Numbered from the stretch's first letter, positions 25,224 through 34,528 are shown. The stretch: DNA of 64,000 bases from Bacillus sp. FJAT-25509 (GCF_001420605.1 NZ_LJIZ01000003.1:310001-374000), one strand, 5' to 3'. The notes: generated by a model from the letters alone, not told the origin. Numbers and translations: made by a program.

Positions 25224-27074
25224 TTATTCATTTACTCTCTTTTTCCAAATTCCAAGCATGATCGCTGTAATGAATGCGCCAATTAATATTGCTAGTAAAT
25301 ACAATATCGGTTTATTTACTAACGGAATAACAAATATTCCACCATGCGGTGCTGGTAATGTAATACCAAATGCCATTGCAAGTCCACCTGCGATTGAAGA
25401 ACCTACAACAGAACTTACAATTACCCTTACTGGGTCTGCAGCAGCAAATGGTATCGCTCCTTCTGTTATAAAAGAAATCCCCATAACATAGTTTGTAATA
25501 CCTGATTTACGTTCCATTTCAGTAAACTTTGACTTGAATAGTGTAGTAGCTAATGCAATACCTAATGGAGGGACCATTCCACCTGCCATTACCGCTGCAT
25601 GTGGTGCAAAATTATTTGCTGCAATTGCTGCTATACCAAATGTGAATGCAGCTTTATTTATAGGTCCACCCATATCTACTGCCATCATTCCACCAAGAAT
25701 GATTCCTAATAATATAGCGTTTCCACCACTTAAACTACTTAACCAATGTGTTAAAGCTGAATTTAAATAAGTTACAGGAGGATTTACGACTACTTCCATT
25801 AAAATACCAGTAATTAATAATCCAAATACAGGATATAAGAGAACCGGCTTAATACCTTCTAATGATTTAGGTAACTTAGAAAACACTTTCTTTAATCCAA
25901 GTACAACATAACCAGCTAAGAAACCGGCAATTAAACCACCTAAGAATCCCGCGCCAGCACTTGAAGCTAAAAATCCACCAACTACCCCGGGTACAAATCC
26001 AGGTCGATCTGCAATCGAACTTGCAATAAAACCGGCTAATATCGGAACTAAATAACTAAAAGCACCAGTTCCACCAATTTTCATTAGTAATTCAGCTACT
26101 GGACCTTTTGTATGAATTCCTCCAAAAGCAAATGCTAACGCAATTAGAATTCCTCCACCTACTACAAAAGGTAACATATTACTAACACCGTTCATTAAGT
26201 GCTTGTATATACCAGATCCTTGATTAGTTGAAGAACTTCCGCCACCATTATGATTAGCATGAAAAATTGGTGCCTCTTGTTTAACGGCTCTTTCAAGTAA
26301 TTCTTTTGACTTACGAATTCCATCTGCTACTGGTACTTGGATGACATGTTTTCCATCAAAACGATTTACTTCTACTTGTTTATCCGCTGCTACGATAATA
26401 GCTGATGCTCTACTAATCTCGTCTTTTGTTAATTCATTTTTTATCCCTGTTGATCCATTTGTTTCAACTTTTAAATCAATATTTAATTCCCTTGCTTTTG
26501 CTTTTAAAGCATCTGCCGCCATATAAGTATGAGCGATACCTGTTGGACATGCAGTTACTGCAAGGACTAGTGGACGTGAAGTATCTGCTATCACTGTTTC
26601 TTCATTTTCATCATTTAACGATTTTTCTTTTTGATCGATTAATTGAATAATTTCATTTGCATCTTTTGCACTTAATAAAGAGGCACGGAATTCTTCATCC
26701 ATTAATAATGAAGATAATCTAGATAATGTTTCTAAATGCGTATTATTTGCTCCCTCACTAGCTGCAATCATAAAAAATAAATGAGCCGGTTGACCATCAA
26801 GTGATTCATAATCAATCCCATCTTTTGATCGACCAAATGCAATTGCAGGAGTCTTAACAGCTGCAGTCTTAGCATGTGGAATTGAAATACCTTCTCCAAT
26901 TCCTGTTGTACTTTGACCTTCACGTGTTAAAATCGCTTCTTTAAATTGTTGTTTATCGTTTAATTTCCCTGCATGATCTAAAACTTGTATTAATTCATCA
27001 ATTACTGACATTTTTGATGATGAATTCAAATCAATGAGAACTGTATCTATTTTTAATAATTCTGTGATTCTCAT
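25224..27074 (-). CDS. fruA: PTS fructose transporter subunit IIABC
   Basis: This 616-aa protein has domains in the order A-B-C. EIIA has its phosphorylated His in GISIPHAKT (His67). EIIB has its Cys in VTACPTGIAHTYMAADAL (about Cys176). The rest is an eight-to-ten-helix EIIC with GGEGxP-like loops (SFITEGAIPFAAADP). It imports fructose as fructose-1-phosphate. It is the last gene of the operon, 11 bp after fruK. Confidence 0.97.
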   Translation of the reverse strand: MRITELLKIDTVLIDLNSSSKMSVIDELIQVLDHAGKLNDKQQFKEAILTREGQSTTGIGEGISIPHAKTAAVKTPAIAFGRSKDGIDYESLDGQPAHLFFMIAASEGANNTHLETLSRLSSLLMDEEFRASLLSAKDANEIIQLIDQKEKSLNDENEETVIADTSRPLVLAVTACPTGIAHTYMAADALKAKARELNIDLKVETNGSTGIKNELTKDEISRASAIIVAADKQVEVNRFDGKHVIQVPVADGIRKSKELLERAVKQEAPIFHANHNGGGSSSTNQGSGIYKHLMNGVSNMLPFVVGGGILIALAFAFGGIHTKGPVAELLMKIGGTGAFSYLVPILAGFIASSIADRPGFVPGVVGGFLASSAGAGFLGGLIAGFLAGYVVLGLKKVFSKLPKSLEGIKPVLLYPVFGLLITGILMEVVVNPPVTYLNSALTHWLSSLSGGNAILLGIILGGMMAVDMGGPINKAAFTFGIAAIAANNFAPHAAVMAGGMVPPLGIALATTLFKSKFTEMERKSGITNYVMGISFITEGAIPFAAADPVRVIVSSVVGSSIAGGLAMAFGITLPAPHGGIFVIPLVNKPILYLLAILIGAFITAIMLGIWKKRVNE

Positions 27075-27085
27075 AATTCGCCCCC

Positions 27086-27997
27086 CTAATCCTTTACAAT
27101 CTTTACTTGATTAAGTAATTCTTCAATTTTCTCTCTTTTTGTTAAATCCTCTGAAAAAGCGGTAGCACTACCTGATGCTACACCTACTTTAAAGGCAGTT
27201 TCGATATTATTTGTTTTTACATAAGTACCAATAAAACCAGCCACAAGCGAATCACCTGCACCGACTGAATTAATTACTTCTCCCTTTGGAACATTTGAAA
27301 CATAAACAGAATTCTCAGTTATTAGAATCGCCCCATCTCCTGCAAACGATATTCCTACATTTTGAGCACCCATTTCAACTAACTTTTTACCGTACGGGAT
27401 TGCTTGTTCAATTGATGTAATTTTGACATCAAATAAGTCACCTAATTCATGATGATTTGGTTTGATAAAAAATGGGCGATGTTTAACTACATCTAAAAGT
27501 ACTTTTCCACTTGCATCTACAATGATATGAATCCCATTTTCTTGTCCCCATAATGTCAATTGTTCATATAAATCAGAAGGTAATGTATTAGGGATATTAC
27601 CAGCTAATACAACATAATCACCTTTTTTAATTTGTTTTAGTTTATAAAAAAATTGATCTAGTTTTTCCTCGGAAATAGCAGGGCCTTGTCCGTTTATTTC
27701 AGTTTCTAATTGAGATTTTAATTTTATGTTAATTCGTGAATCGCCTTCCACTTGAACAAAGTCAGATGACACTCTTTCATTACCCAAGACATTTTTAATA
27801 AAATCTCCAGTAAACCCTCCGACAAAACCAAGTGCTATGCTTTCAACATCTAATCTTTTTAAAACCCTAGAAACATTAATTCCTTTACCGCCAGGAAATT
27901 TATTTTCCCTTTTCATTCGATTAATTTTTCCTAACCCTATATCATCTACTTCAACGATGTAATCGATTGAAGGATTAAGTGTTACTGTATAAATCAT
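27086..27997 (-). CDS. fruK: 1-phosphofructokinase
   Basis: This 303-aa PfkB-family kinase starts MIYTVTLNPSIDYIVEV and has the first signature GGKGINVSRVLKRL. The second signature, NSVGAGDSLVAGF, contains the catalytic Asp. It phosphorylates fructose-1-P to fructose-1,6-bisphosphate. It overlaps the end of fruR by 4 bp (ATGA type). Confidence 0.96.
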   Translation of the reverse strand: MIYTVTLNPSIDYIVEVDDIGLGKINRMKRENKFPGGKGINVSRVLKRLDVESIALGFVGGFTGDFIKNVLGNERVSSDFVQVEGDSRINIKLKSQLETEINGQGPAISEEKLDQFFYKLKQIKKGDYVVLAGNIPNTLPSDLYEQLTLWGQENGIHIIVDASGKVLLDVVKHRPFFIKPNHHELGDLFDVKITSIEQAIPYGKKLVEMGAQNVGISFAGDGAILITENSVYVSNVPKGEVINSVGAGDSLVAGFIGTYVKTNNIETAFKVGVASGSATAFSEDLTKREKIEELLNQVKIVKD

Positions 27998-28749
27998 GAT
28001 TTCACTACCTTTATCAAAGATGTTTTTTCCTCAAATTGTTTAGCTAGTACATCATCTATTTCGTCCGTTAAAATAATCGCATCTTCAATTTCACCAATCT
28101 TTGCAAAACTTGTTTCGCCAAATTTACTATAATCAGCAATTATAAATACTTTCTCTGACATAGAGATTGCTGTTTTCTTTACAAACGCCTCTTCAGGATC
28201 TGGCGTAGTATAGCCAAATTGAGGATGGATTCCATTCGCTCCAATAAAACATTTATCAAACCGATAATTCTTTAAACTTTCAGAAGCCATACTCCCAATC
28301 AACGCTTTTGTATGCCCTTTCATTTTTCCACCTATAAGATATGCGGACACTTCATTTTCGAAAAGTGCTTCAACATGCATTAATCCATTCGTAACGACTG
28401 TTACATCTAATCCCTTTAATAAAGGAATCATTTCGAAAGTAGTACTACCAGCATCTAAATATATACAATCGCCTTCATTAATTTGAGTTACTGCAAGCCC
28501 AGCGATTAATTTTTTACTTTGAACGTTTTTGGATGTTTTTTCAGTCATACTTAATTCAGTGGCTTTGCTATTGATTGAAGCTGCTCCACCATGAACTCTT
28601 TTTAAGAGATTAAGAGACTCAAGCTCAACTAAATCACGACGGATTGTTGACTCAGAAGTATTTGTAGCTTCTACGATATCCCTTAATTTCACAATACCCA
28701 TTCTTTTGATCATATCGATAATGAATTGTTGTCTTTCCGGAGTTAACAT
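27994..28749 (-). CDS. fruR: DeoR family fructose operon repressor
   Basis: The frame is open upstream to 28803, but AAGGGG best fits the ATG at 28749 (MLTPERQQFIIDMIKRMG), giving 251 aa. The DeoR-type winged HTH (VKLRDIVEATNTSESTIRRDLVELE) is followed by the phospho-sugar sensing domain with DAGSTTFEM and GANGI motifs. Its effector is probably fructose-1-P. First gene of the operon, with six phased decamers upstream as likely operator. Confidence 0.93.
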   Translation of the reverse strand: MLTPERQQFIIDMIKRMGIVKLRDIVEATNTSESTIRRDLVELESLNLLKRVHGGAASINSKATELSMTEKTSKNVQSKKLIAGLAVTQINEGDCIYLDAGSTTFEMIPLLKGLDVTVVTNGLMHVEALFENEVSAYLIGGKMKGHTKALIGSMASESLKNYRFDKCFIGANGIHPQFGYTTPDPEEAFVKKTAISMSEKVFIIADYSKFGETSFAKIGEIEDAIILTDEIDDVLAKQFEEKTSLIKVVKS

Positions 28750-28810
28750 AAAATTCATCCCCTTCATAAAACCAAGTATAAGACACAAAAAATAAAAAAT
28801 CAATCATTTT

Positions 28811-28870
28811 CTTCCAAAAACATTCAAAAACAATCTTAGGCATTCAAAACCGTTCAAACCCATTCAAATT
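28811..28870 (-). promoter_or_regulatory. Six 10-bp phased repeats upstream of fruR
   Basis: Consecutive decamers: CTTCCAAAAA, CATTCAAAAA, CAATCTTAGG, CATTCAAAAC, CGTTCAAACC, CATTCAAATT. Five of the six share the CnTTCAAAnn/CTTCCAAA pattern (GTTTGAATG on the minus strand), and all are in register with one DNA turn. They lie 62-121 bp before the fruR start. I infer a cooperative FruR operator. Confidence 0.6.
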
Positions 28871-29046
28871 TGTAAAAATTCACACCGTACATTAAACTAA
28901 AAATAAGAATTTATATTTGTTTTTTTATAGTATTTCTTATGATTACCCATAATATTTATCTAAATAAGTTGAACTCATTTAGATTCATAGAGTTGGTAAA
29001 AAGAGTTTTGGTTTACAATTATTAAATTAGAAATGGGGAATATCTT

Positions 29047-29529
29047 TTGAAAGAGAATATCCAAATTCGTGAAGAACTCATGGAAGTTATTGATTCATTA
29101 ACAGATGAACAGTTAAATAAGAAGGTAAATAAAGAAAAATGGTCTATTATGCAAGTACTTGAACATTTATACTTAATGGAATCTAAATTAGTAAAGCTAA
29201 TGACTCGTACATTTAATGAAGCACCAAGTGAAGTTACCCAAGATAAACCAATACATCTAGCAACTGATCGTACTAAAAAAGTAACCTCTCCACCTCATTT
29301 TGAACCAACTGATCAATTCATTACTAAAGTGGAAATGACTGAAAAATTGAATCAATCTAGAAAATCTTTAATTCATTTTGTTGAACTAACAAAAGGGCAA
29401 AATTTAGAAGAAAAAGGCATGCCACATCCATTATTCGGACAAATCAATTTAAAACAGTGGATCCCTTTTATTGGTATACATGAAAAACGTCATATTGAAC
29501 AAATTAGAGAATTAAAAAACGAATTATGA
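29047..29529 (+). CDS. DinB family protein
   Basis: TTG start with GGGGAAT eight bases upstream, 160 aa. It is a four-helix DinB/YfiT-type fold, with histidines in VLEHLYLME and in the C-terminal IGIHEKRHIEQI that together would bind a divalent metal. Family members include mycothiol/bacillithiol-dependent S-transferases; the substrate here is unknown. Monocistronic with a terminator at 29667. Confidence 0.85.
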   Translation: MKENIQIREELMEVIDSLTDEQLNKKVNKEKWSIMQVLEHLYLMESKLVKLMTRTFNEAPSEVTQDKPIHLATDRTKKVTSPPHFEPTDQFITKVEMTEKLNQSRKSLIHFVELTKGQNLEEKGMPHPLFGQINLKQWIPFIGIHEKRHIEQIRELKNEL

Positions 29530-29666
29530 AATATTTAACTCAATATAGAAATTTTGAAATTTTGGAATATGTATTCGATTTCCTTTTATTTTGTACAAAT
29601 TGTTTTTTGATTATATTGTTTTCTGTTAAAATCTTTTTGGTTTTACTAAAAACCTCTCAACAATAT

Positions 29667-29699
29667 AAAAAAGAGCTTACAAATTGTAAGCTCTTTTTT
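29667..29699. terminator. Bidirectional terminator between DinB and DUF4931 genes
   Basis: AAAAAAGAGCTTACAA pairs with TTGTAAGCTCTTTTTT. Confidence 0.9.
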
Positions 29700-30492
29700 A
29701 TATTGAAGAAATTGCCTCTAGTTCTTTTTTGTAAAGGCTTAGTATTTGATCTTTATGTACTTCTAACTGATTTGACACTTGAGAAATTGAATAGCCGATA
29801 AATAATGGAGATACAACAAACCTTGGAATAACTTTACAAATAATTTTCCCCTTCCATTTATAAAAGAATAAATTATAGCTTTGAAGTCCTTTATAAAAAT
29901 GGTTAAGTAAATAATGTGTAACCGTTTGTAAGTAAACGGCCATTTCTGGAGTAAATTTCTGATCATCAATTAGAATATTGAATTCTCTAAATCCCATAAT
30001 TGGATGAGTAGATATGTTTAATTCATAACCATGACCCGACGAAATCGTAATCCCCTCGAAATATACATCTGTTACCTTTTTGTTGTAATCAATATTTTTT
30101 AAGCCAACTATTTGCATATGTGGATGGCTGAGTGTTCCCCCTGATAATGGGCCATGATTTTTATATAAAATAACAGATTTGAATTCCCCTGTCGATTCCA
30201 TTTCATCCCATTTATCAATTGCAAAGGCTAATAATTCACTCAGATGCGTTAAAGAATATTTTGAAGGGTCTCCTTCACAATCATCGCTTTCAATAATAAC
30301 AGTTTGAAAAGTATCTTCTAATGTTGGAAATTTATTTTTCAAATAAATGATTGAGCCAGATGTATCAATAATATCAGTTAAGTTTTCTCGATCACAGAAT
30401 GGGCATTTAACTTCTTTATTTTTAATACTATCAGGTTTTTTAACGCCAATATCCATTTTAAATTGTAAAACCTCATTTTGAATATCCATCAC
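29698..30492 (-). CDS. DUF4931 / GalT-like HIT-fold protein
   Basis: This 264-aa protein has a zinc-like pair CPFC (Cys30, Cys33) and, later, GGTLSHPHMQIVG, which matches the H-x-H-x-Q active site of galactose-1-phosphate uridylyltransferases and HIT hydrolases. DUF4931 proteins are probable nucleotidyl transferases or hydrolases of unknown substrate. It lies 36 bp after the phosphotransferase gene, so the two may work on one phosphorylated metabolite. Confidence 0.75.
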   Translation of the reverse strand: MMDIQNEVLQFKMDIGVKKPDSIKNKEVKCPFCDRENLTDIIDTSGSIIYLKNKFPTLEDTFQTVIIESDDCEGDPSKYSLTHLSELLAFAIDKWDEMESTGEFKSVILYKNHGPLSGGTLSHPHMQIVGLKNIDYNKKVTDVYFEGITISSGHGYELNISTHPIMGFREFNILIDDQKFTPEMAVYLQTVTHYLLNHFYKGLQSYNLFFYKWKGKIICKVIPRFVVSPLFIGYSISQVSNQLEVHKDQILSLYKKELEAISSI

Positions 30493-30528
30493 GGTTTCCC
30501 CTTTGAATAAAGTATATTAACAATGTCT

Positions 30529-31533
30529 TTAAATTAATAACGCCTCTAATTCTTTCCCTCTTTTTAAATAATAATCTAAATGGGGTTTTAAATTATTTTC
30601 ATTTGTTTTGATTAAATTTGAAGTTTTTCGATAGAATCCCCAATTTATGCAACCAGATAGCCAAAGTAATAAAGAAAGTCGTTCAATATGCTCTGTTCCA
30701 ATCTGAAAATGGTCACAATATTTATTCATAAATTTTTCCACTAACTGCTTTGACATGGCGATTGATGTATTCTCGCTTGTTTTTGAATACCATTTAATTA
30801 ACCAAGCTAACCCCTCAATTCGATCAACATAAGTAATCGATTCAAAATCAACGATTCCTTTTATAGATAGATCCTCATTATCCCAAATAATATTTAGCGG
30901 ATTCAAATCTGACTGAATGATAAATTCAAACTGTTCTGTTTGTGCATTGTTTATATGCAGTTTAGACAATTCTAAGTAATCACTTAGTAATGATTTATTT
31001 TCTTTCAAAATATCTTTTGAATTTAATTCATTAATAAGCCTATTCACAAAACCTTCGTAAGCAATTAAATGTGATTTTTTAGGAAAAGAATTACATTCAA
31101 ACCCAGCAGCAGTCTCATGAAAGCTAGCAGCCATCATTCCAACTTTTTCGGTTATCAAATGATTAAATTTAGTAATATGTACTCCATCTATCCATTTAAA
31201 TAATATAAAACGATACGATTGATTTTCAATTAAAACGCTCAAAAAACGTTCATTCTTTCTAGATTTAACAACCTGCATAAATGGAATTCTATTTTCGAAT
31301 AAAAACTCTGTGAATTTTATTTGCTCTTCAATTATTTCATCTGAAAGCTCACCAAAAAATTCATTATTTGAGCGATGGGTACTAATAAATCTAGCTGAAT
31401 AAGGACAGTTGTTAACTAAAATTTTAAAGTGCTGATCGTTATGCCAATTTTGTGTGTTCAAGTCTTTTATAATTTCAATTGATTTAACTGATAATGGATA
31501 TTGTTTTAGTAAATTTTTTAATAATTTTTCCAT
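30529..31533 (-). CDS. APH-family phosphotransferase (YerI-like)
   Basis: This 334-aa protein has an aminoglycoside phosphotransferase-like kinase fold. Its catalytic loop is IQSDLNPLNIIWD (equivalent to HGDLHxxN, with Gln for the usual His), and GIVDFESI supplies the Mg-binding Asp. The N-terminal lobe includes PYSARFIST. Related Bacillus proteins are annotated as homoserine/choline-kinase-like. The substrate is unknown and antibiotic resistance is unlikely. Confidence 0.8.
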   Translation of the reverse strand: MEKLLKNLLKQYPLSVKSIEIIKDLNTQNWHNDQHFKILVNNCPYSARFISTHRSNNEFFGELSDEIIEEQIKFTEFLFENRIPFMQVVKSRKNERFLSVLIENQSYRFILFKWIDGVHITKFNHLITEKVGMMAASFHETAAGFECNSFPKKSHLIAYEGFVNRLINELNSKDILKENKSLLSDYLELSKLHINNAQTEQFEFIIQSDLNPLNIIWDNEDLSIKGIVDFESITYVDRIEGLAWLIKWYSKTSENTSIAMSKQLVEKFMNKYCDHFQIGTEHIERLSLLLWLSGCINWGFYRKTSNLIKTNENNLKPHLDYYLKRGKELEALLI

Positions 31534-31810
31534 ATTTAAAATCCTTTCAATTCAAAAATGTTTATTTTGAACTTAAAAGAATTCAATAAAATATATACAA
31601 ATCCTTCAAAAAATTAACTATTTTAAAATTTATTGTTTTACTATTAACAATGGTATCTTAAATAAACAATCCCTAAGTTTCAAAATACTAAATCGAAATT
31701 TAATTTAATGTTTTTAAATAGTATCTTTTTCAACTTATTTTCAAATACTAACTACGATATTCAATTGAATATCTAAAATATCCTATAAATATCTAAGAGG
31801 TGAATCAAAC

Positions 31811-31963
31811 ATGAACTCCAAAAATCATTTAGATCCACATTCTCAGAAATTTGTTCATAATTGGACAAGGGCTAAGCGTTCAGCGTCTCAAGTGAACGGT
31901 AATACGATGATGTCTCAGCCAAACCTTATCTTGAAAACTAACACAAAGGCCCACAGTCTGTAA
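31811..31963 (+). CDS. 50-aa basic hypothetical protein
   Basis: This short gene has AGAGGTGA seven bases ahead of the ATG and a strong terminator 20 bp after the stop. The product is basic and polar (MNSKNHLDPHSQKFVHNWTR, then AKRSASQVNGNTMMSQPN...), without a membrane helix. Size and composition recall minor small acid-soluble or spore-associated proteins, but no family signature proves this. Confidence 0.55.
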   Translation: MNSKNHLDPHSQKFVHNWTRAKRSASQVNGNTMMSQPNLILKTNTKAHSL

Positions 31964-31983
31964 CTGAAAGGATATATTAAAAT

Positions 31984-32016
31984 ATAAGAAAGAAGACATT
32001 GTGTCTTCTTTCTTAT
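31984..32016 (+). terminator. Terminator of the 50-aa protein gene
   Basis: A 15-bp perfect stem (ATAAGAAAGAAGACA with TGTCTTCTTTCTTAT) around a 3-nt loop, followed by TTAATTTTG. Confidence 0.88.
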
Positions 32017-32141
32017 TTAATTTTGCTGATTTAATTTATTAATGACAATAATTATATTTTATAATTTGAGCATCGTTATTATTTTTAAATAGCATTTTAA
32101 ATGAACGCAAATTATTTATTATATTTAATATATTAAAAAAA

Positions 32142-32161
32142 GCCATGACTATAGCCACGGC
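32142..32161 (-). terminator. Terminator of the DUF4023 gene
   Basis: On the minus strand GCCGTGGCT pairs with AGTCATGGC (with G-U pairs), followed by TTTTTTT. Confidence 0.65.
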
Positions 32162-32179
32162 TTCATGCTTTTTTAAATT

Positions 32180-32311
32180 TTATTTATTTGTTCCATGCTG
32201 TTTAGTAGGTAATTTTTCGTTTGGTGTTCCATTACCTTGATGTTCTTTATTTTTTTGGTCTTTTCTTTGTTTTTCGTGTAATTTTTCGACAAATTCATGT
32301 GTATCTTCCAT
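32180..32311 (-). CDS. DUF4023 family protein (43 aa)
   Basis: AAGGAGG stands seven bases before the ATG. The product MEDTHEFVEKLHEKQRKDQK followed by NKEHQGNGTPNEKLPTKQHG has the DUF4023 pattern: THEFVEKLH, a lysine-rich middle and a conserved GnG-PnkkLPnKqH end. These are small, highly charged proteins of unknown function found in Bacillaceae. Confidence 0.8.
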   Translation of the reverse strand: MEDTHEFVEKLHEKQRKDQKNKEHQGNGTPNEKLPTKQHGTNK

Positions 32312-32393
32312 TTTTTAATCCTCCTTAGTAAAGAATCTAAATGTTACTTTAACCAACTAGAGAGGAAAAAATTCATAATAGCAGATATAGAAT

Positions 32394-32744
32394 TTACATA
32401 AGAATTTTTATCAAAAATAGAACAGACTTTACAATCAATATTGTTTGAGCAATTCCAAATAAGAATCCTGTTATGAAACGGAATAAATTATTACTTTCTC
32501 TCCATTTCCATTTCTGTGTATACCCATCAATTAATAACGGAATCATTAAAATCGGAATATACCACCAAAATATAAATGATGAGATCAAAAATACAAATGG
32601 AAGAAACAAATAACCAGTAAGTATGGCTGTACATCTTGCACAAAGTGGGAAAGTATAAGAGCCTATATGAAATGACCTTTCTACCTTACGATGACATGGA
32701 ATCCAATTTAAAATCAAATATAATCCCCCTGTTAGCTTGGACAA
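32394..32744 (-). CDS. DUF2085 family membrane protein
   Basis: This 116-aa protein has the motif CHRKVERSFHIGSYTFPLCARCTAILTG-type arrangement: Cys17-His-Arg, then CARC. Three hydrophobic segments follow. Family proteins are small membrane proteins of unknown role with this conserved Cys/His cluster, which may bind a metal. Its start overlaps the end of the Cys-rich protein gene by 13 bp, so they are translated together. Confidence 0.82.
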   Translation of the reverse strand: MSKLTGGLYLILNWIPCHRKVERSFHIGSYTFPLCARCTAILTGYLFLPFVFLISSFIFWWYIPILMIPLLIDGYTQKWKWRESNNLFRFITGFLFGIAQTILIVKSVLFLIKILM

Positions 32745-33022
32745 TCTGGGCTACAATCACAATCTGGTGTGCAATCAGGCATGTGATGATGACAATCAGG
32801 GAGATCACAATCTGGTATAAAACCAAAATCACCGCAATCACACCAATCGAATCCCCTATTCTGTCTTCTCCGCTCATAGTAAATAATCATTATAATTCCA
32901 AAAACGATACTTGCACTAATCAATATTAGTCCTTTTACTAAAAAACCCTTTATAATTAAAACAATTCCTAGAATAAGAAGTATAAAAAAACCACTGATTA
33001 AGAAAAAGACCAATTTTACCAC
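32732..33022 (-). CDS. Small membrane protein with Cys/Asp/His-rich PDC-repeat tail
   Basis: This 96-aa protein has two membrane helices in residues 4-48, the basic anchor YERRRQNRG, then a tail of about 36 residues with eight Cys. The tail contains CDCGDF, PDCDLPDCHHH and MPDCTPDCDCSPDCPS. The repeated P-D-C units with three His look like a metal-binding tail. The gene overlaps that of the DUF2085 protein, which also has a Cys/His cluster, so a shared metal-related job is inferred. Not a known family to me. Confidence 0.65.
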   Translation of the reverse strand: MVKLVFFLISGFFILLILGIVLIIKGFLVKGLILISASIVFGIIMIIYYERRRQNRGFDWCDCGDFGFIPDCDLPDCHHHMPDCTPDCDCSPDCPS

Positions 33023-33042
33023 TCTTTCTTAAAAATAATGAA

Positions 33043-33065
33043 AGACTAACCTAAAGTTAGTCTTG
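33043..33065 (-). terminator. Stem-loop after the gene at 33086-33394
   Basis: AAGACTAAC pairs with GTTAGTCTT. The T-run on the minus strand is short (TTTCATTATTTTT). Confidence 0.6.
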
Positions 33066-33085
33066 TGCTTTTCAAAAACATAAAC

Positions 33086-33394
33086 TTAAAAATCTGTCTG
33101 TTTTGAACGTTGAGTCGCCGCACCAATTAAAATAAAGATGGCTGATAGAATATGCATAATCATACCTAATATAGGAATCCATGCAAGACAAGAAGTAACA
33201 ATCCCAAAAATATTTCCACTAGCAGAGACACCAGCTTTTTTCGCTAAAACGAGCGTAATGATATGGAGGATTAAAGCTATAAATAATGGCGTATAACCAA
33301 AGCCAATAACGATCGAACCACCTAAAACAGGTATACCGAGTAATGCTTCAAAACCACCCGAAATCCATTTCATATTTTTAACGTTAGATCCCAT
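33086..33394 (-). CDS. Small four-helix-type membrane protein
   Basis: This 102-aa very hydrophobic protein has Gly-rich segments (GGFEALLGIPVLGGSIVIGFG, HIITLVLAKKAGVSASGNIFG, LAWIPILGMIMHILSAIFILIGA). The start has AAAGGAGAT upstream. The pattern recalls small membrane proteins of the YqaE/DUF4064 kind but without a clear signature. Function unknown. Confidence 0.6.
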   Translation of the reverse strand: MGSNVKNMKWISGGFEALLGIPVLGGSIVIGFGYTPLFIALILHIITLVLAKKAGVSASGNIFGIVTSCLAWIPILGMIMHILSAIFILIGAATQRSKQTDF

Positions 33395-33572
33395 AAAATC
33401 TCCTTTTCAACATTAAAATGTTAATTTTTTCTAATAAATACTATTGTATTCGATATATTCTTTTACGGATAGTTTTTATTAAAAATTACAATTAAATTCA
33501 GTCTAAAGGATGAGAATTTCGGATAGTGTAAAATTTAAATAGGAAGAGACAAGAACTCTCACTTACATTTTA

Positions 33573-34328
33573 TCAATTATATTGTTGTAAAAACGCTCTA
33601 ACCGAATTTGCAATTGATTGCGCATCTTTAAGTTGCTCATTTTTAAAGCTAAGTGATGTTTTCTTTTCATCTAGTCCTAATGATTCTTGTAGTAAACCAC
33701 TTAAACCACGATGGGAACCAGCTTTATCGACTGCTACCACCATAAACAAACCATCTTTATTCGGTTCAATCATACATTCAATTTCATCAAATCGCCATTC
33801 TCTTTTAGAGCTTGGGACAAACTCCCACTCTTGATAGAATCGACCATTTTGAGCTTCTACCTCAACTTGGCGTAAACGGAAACCAAGAATTTTAAATGCT
33901 TCTACAAAGTTTGCTAATTCTTCATGTGCATGAACCTTTAAAAAATCAGTATCTGTTGGGTCTATACTTAAATCGATATCTAAATCAGTCTCAATCCAAA
34001 CCTGGCCATGTCTTATTGTAATCGGTGTGTAAAATGGCAATTGGAACGAAAAAGGAATTACTTTTTGTTCATTTGCTTCAATTTTCATTTTGCCGGATAC
34101 ACGTTCTTCATGTAATTGGATTTTAACGTTTACTTCATCGTCTCCACTTTTCTTTTTAGCATAAGACTTCAATTTAAGCCCAATATGATTAATTTCTTGT
34201 ACAACTGAACCACCCTTAATTTCAACTACACCTTCAACAATTTTTCCTGGATATAAATCTTTAGTATGAATAATTGTATCTACCGAAGCTGCTCCAATTC
34301 CTAGTCTAGCTAGTACTTTTTTAAACAT
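33573..34328 (-). CDS. spo0M: Sporulation-control protein Spo0M (arrestin-like)
   Basis: This 251-aa protein starts MFKKVLARLGIGAASVDTII and has the arrestin-like beta sandwich of Spo0M: YPGKIVEGVVEIKGG, IPFSFQLPFYTPITI, WIETDLDIDLSIDPTD, and the C-terminal GLSGLLQESLGLDE region. Spo0M influences entry into sporulation and cell division by an unclear mechanism. Length matches B. subtilis Spo0M (258). GGAGGGGAT precedes the ATG. Confidence 0.93.
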   Translation of the reverse strand: MFKKVLARLGIGAASVDTIIHTKDLYPGKIVEGVVEIKGGSVVQEINHIGLKLKSYAKKKSGDDEVNVKIQLHEERVSGKMKIEANEQKVIPFSFQLPFYTPITIRHGQVWIETDLDIDLSIDPTDTDFLKVHAHEELANFVEAFKILGFRLRQVEVEAQNGRFYQEWEFVPSSKREWRFDEIECMIEPNKDGLFMVVAVDKAGSHRGLSGLLQESLGLDEKKTSLSFKNEQLKDAQSIANSVRAFLQQYN

Positions 34329-34528
34329 CAGATCCCCTCCAAAAAATTACTACTTTTCCATTATATAGTAGATTATCAGTCTTGAATAATCTAAATTTAG
34401 TAATTATTCCCTTCTATACATTATGAATAAAAGAAATAATTATGTAACTAGTGAAAGTTGAATTAGTAGACAAGTTATTAATAGGATAAGCATATTTTAT
34501 AATATGAAATTAATTTTGGAGGTGTCTT

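Noticed and set aside
29526-29801. 91-aa hydrophobic open frame on the plus strand
   Set aside because: It overlaps the coding end of the DUF4931 gene on the other strand, runs through a clear terminator and has no ribosome site of its own.
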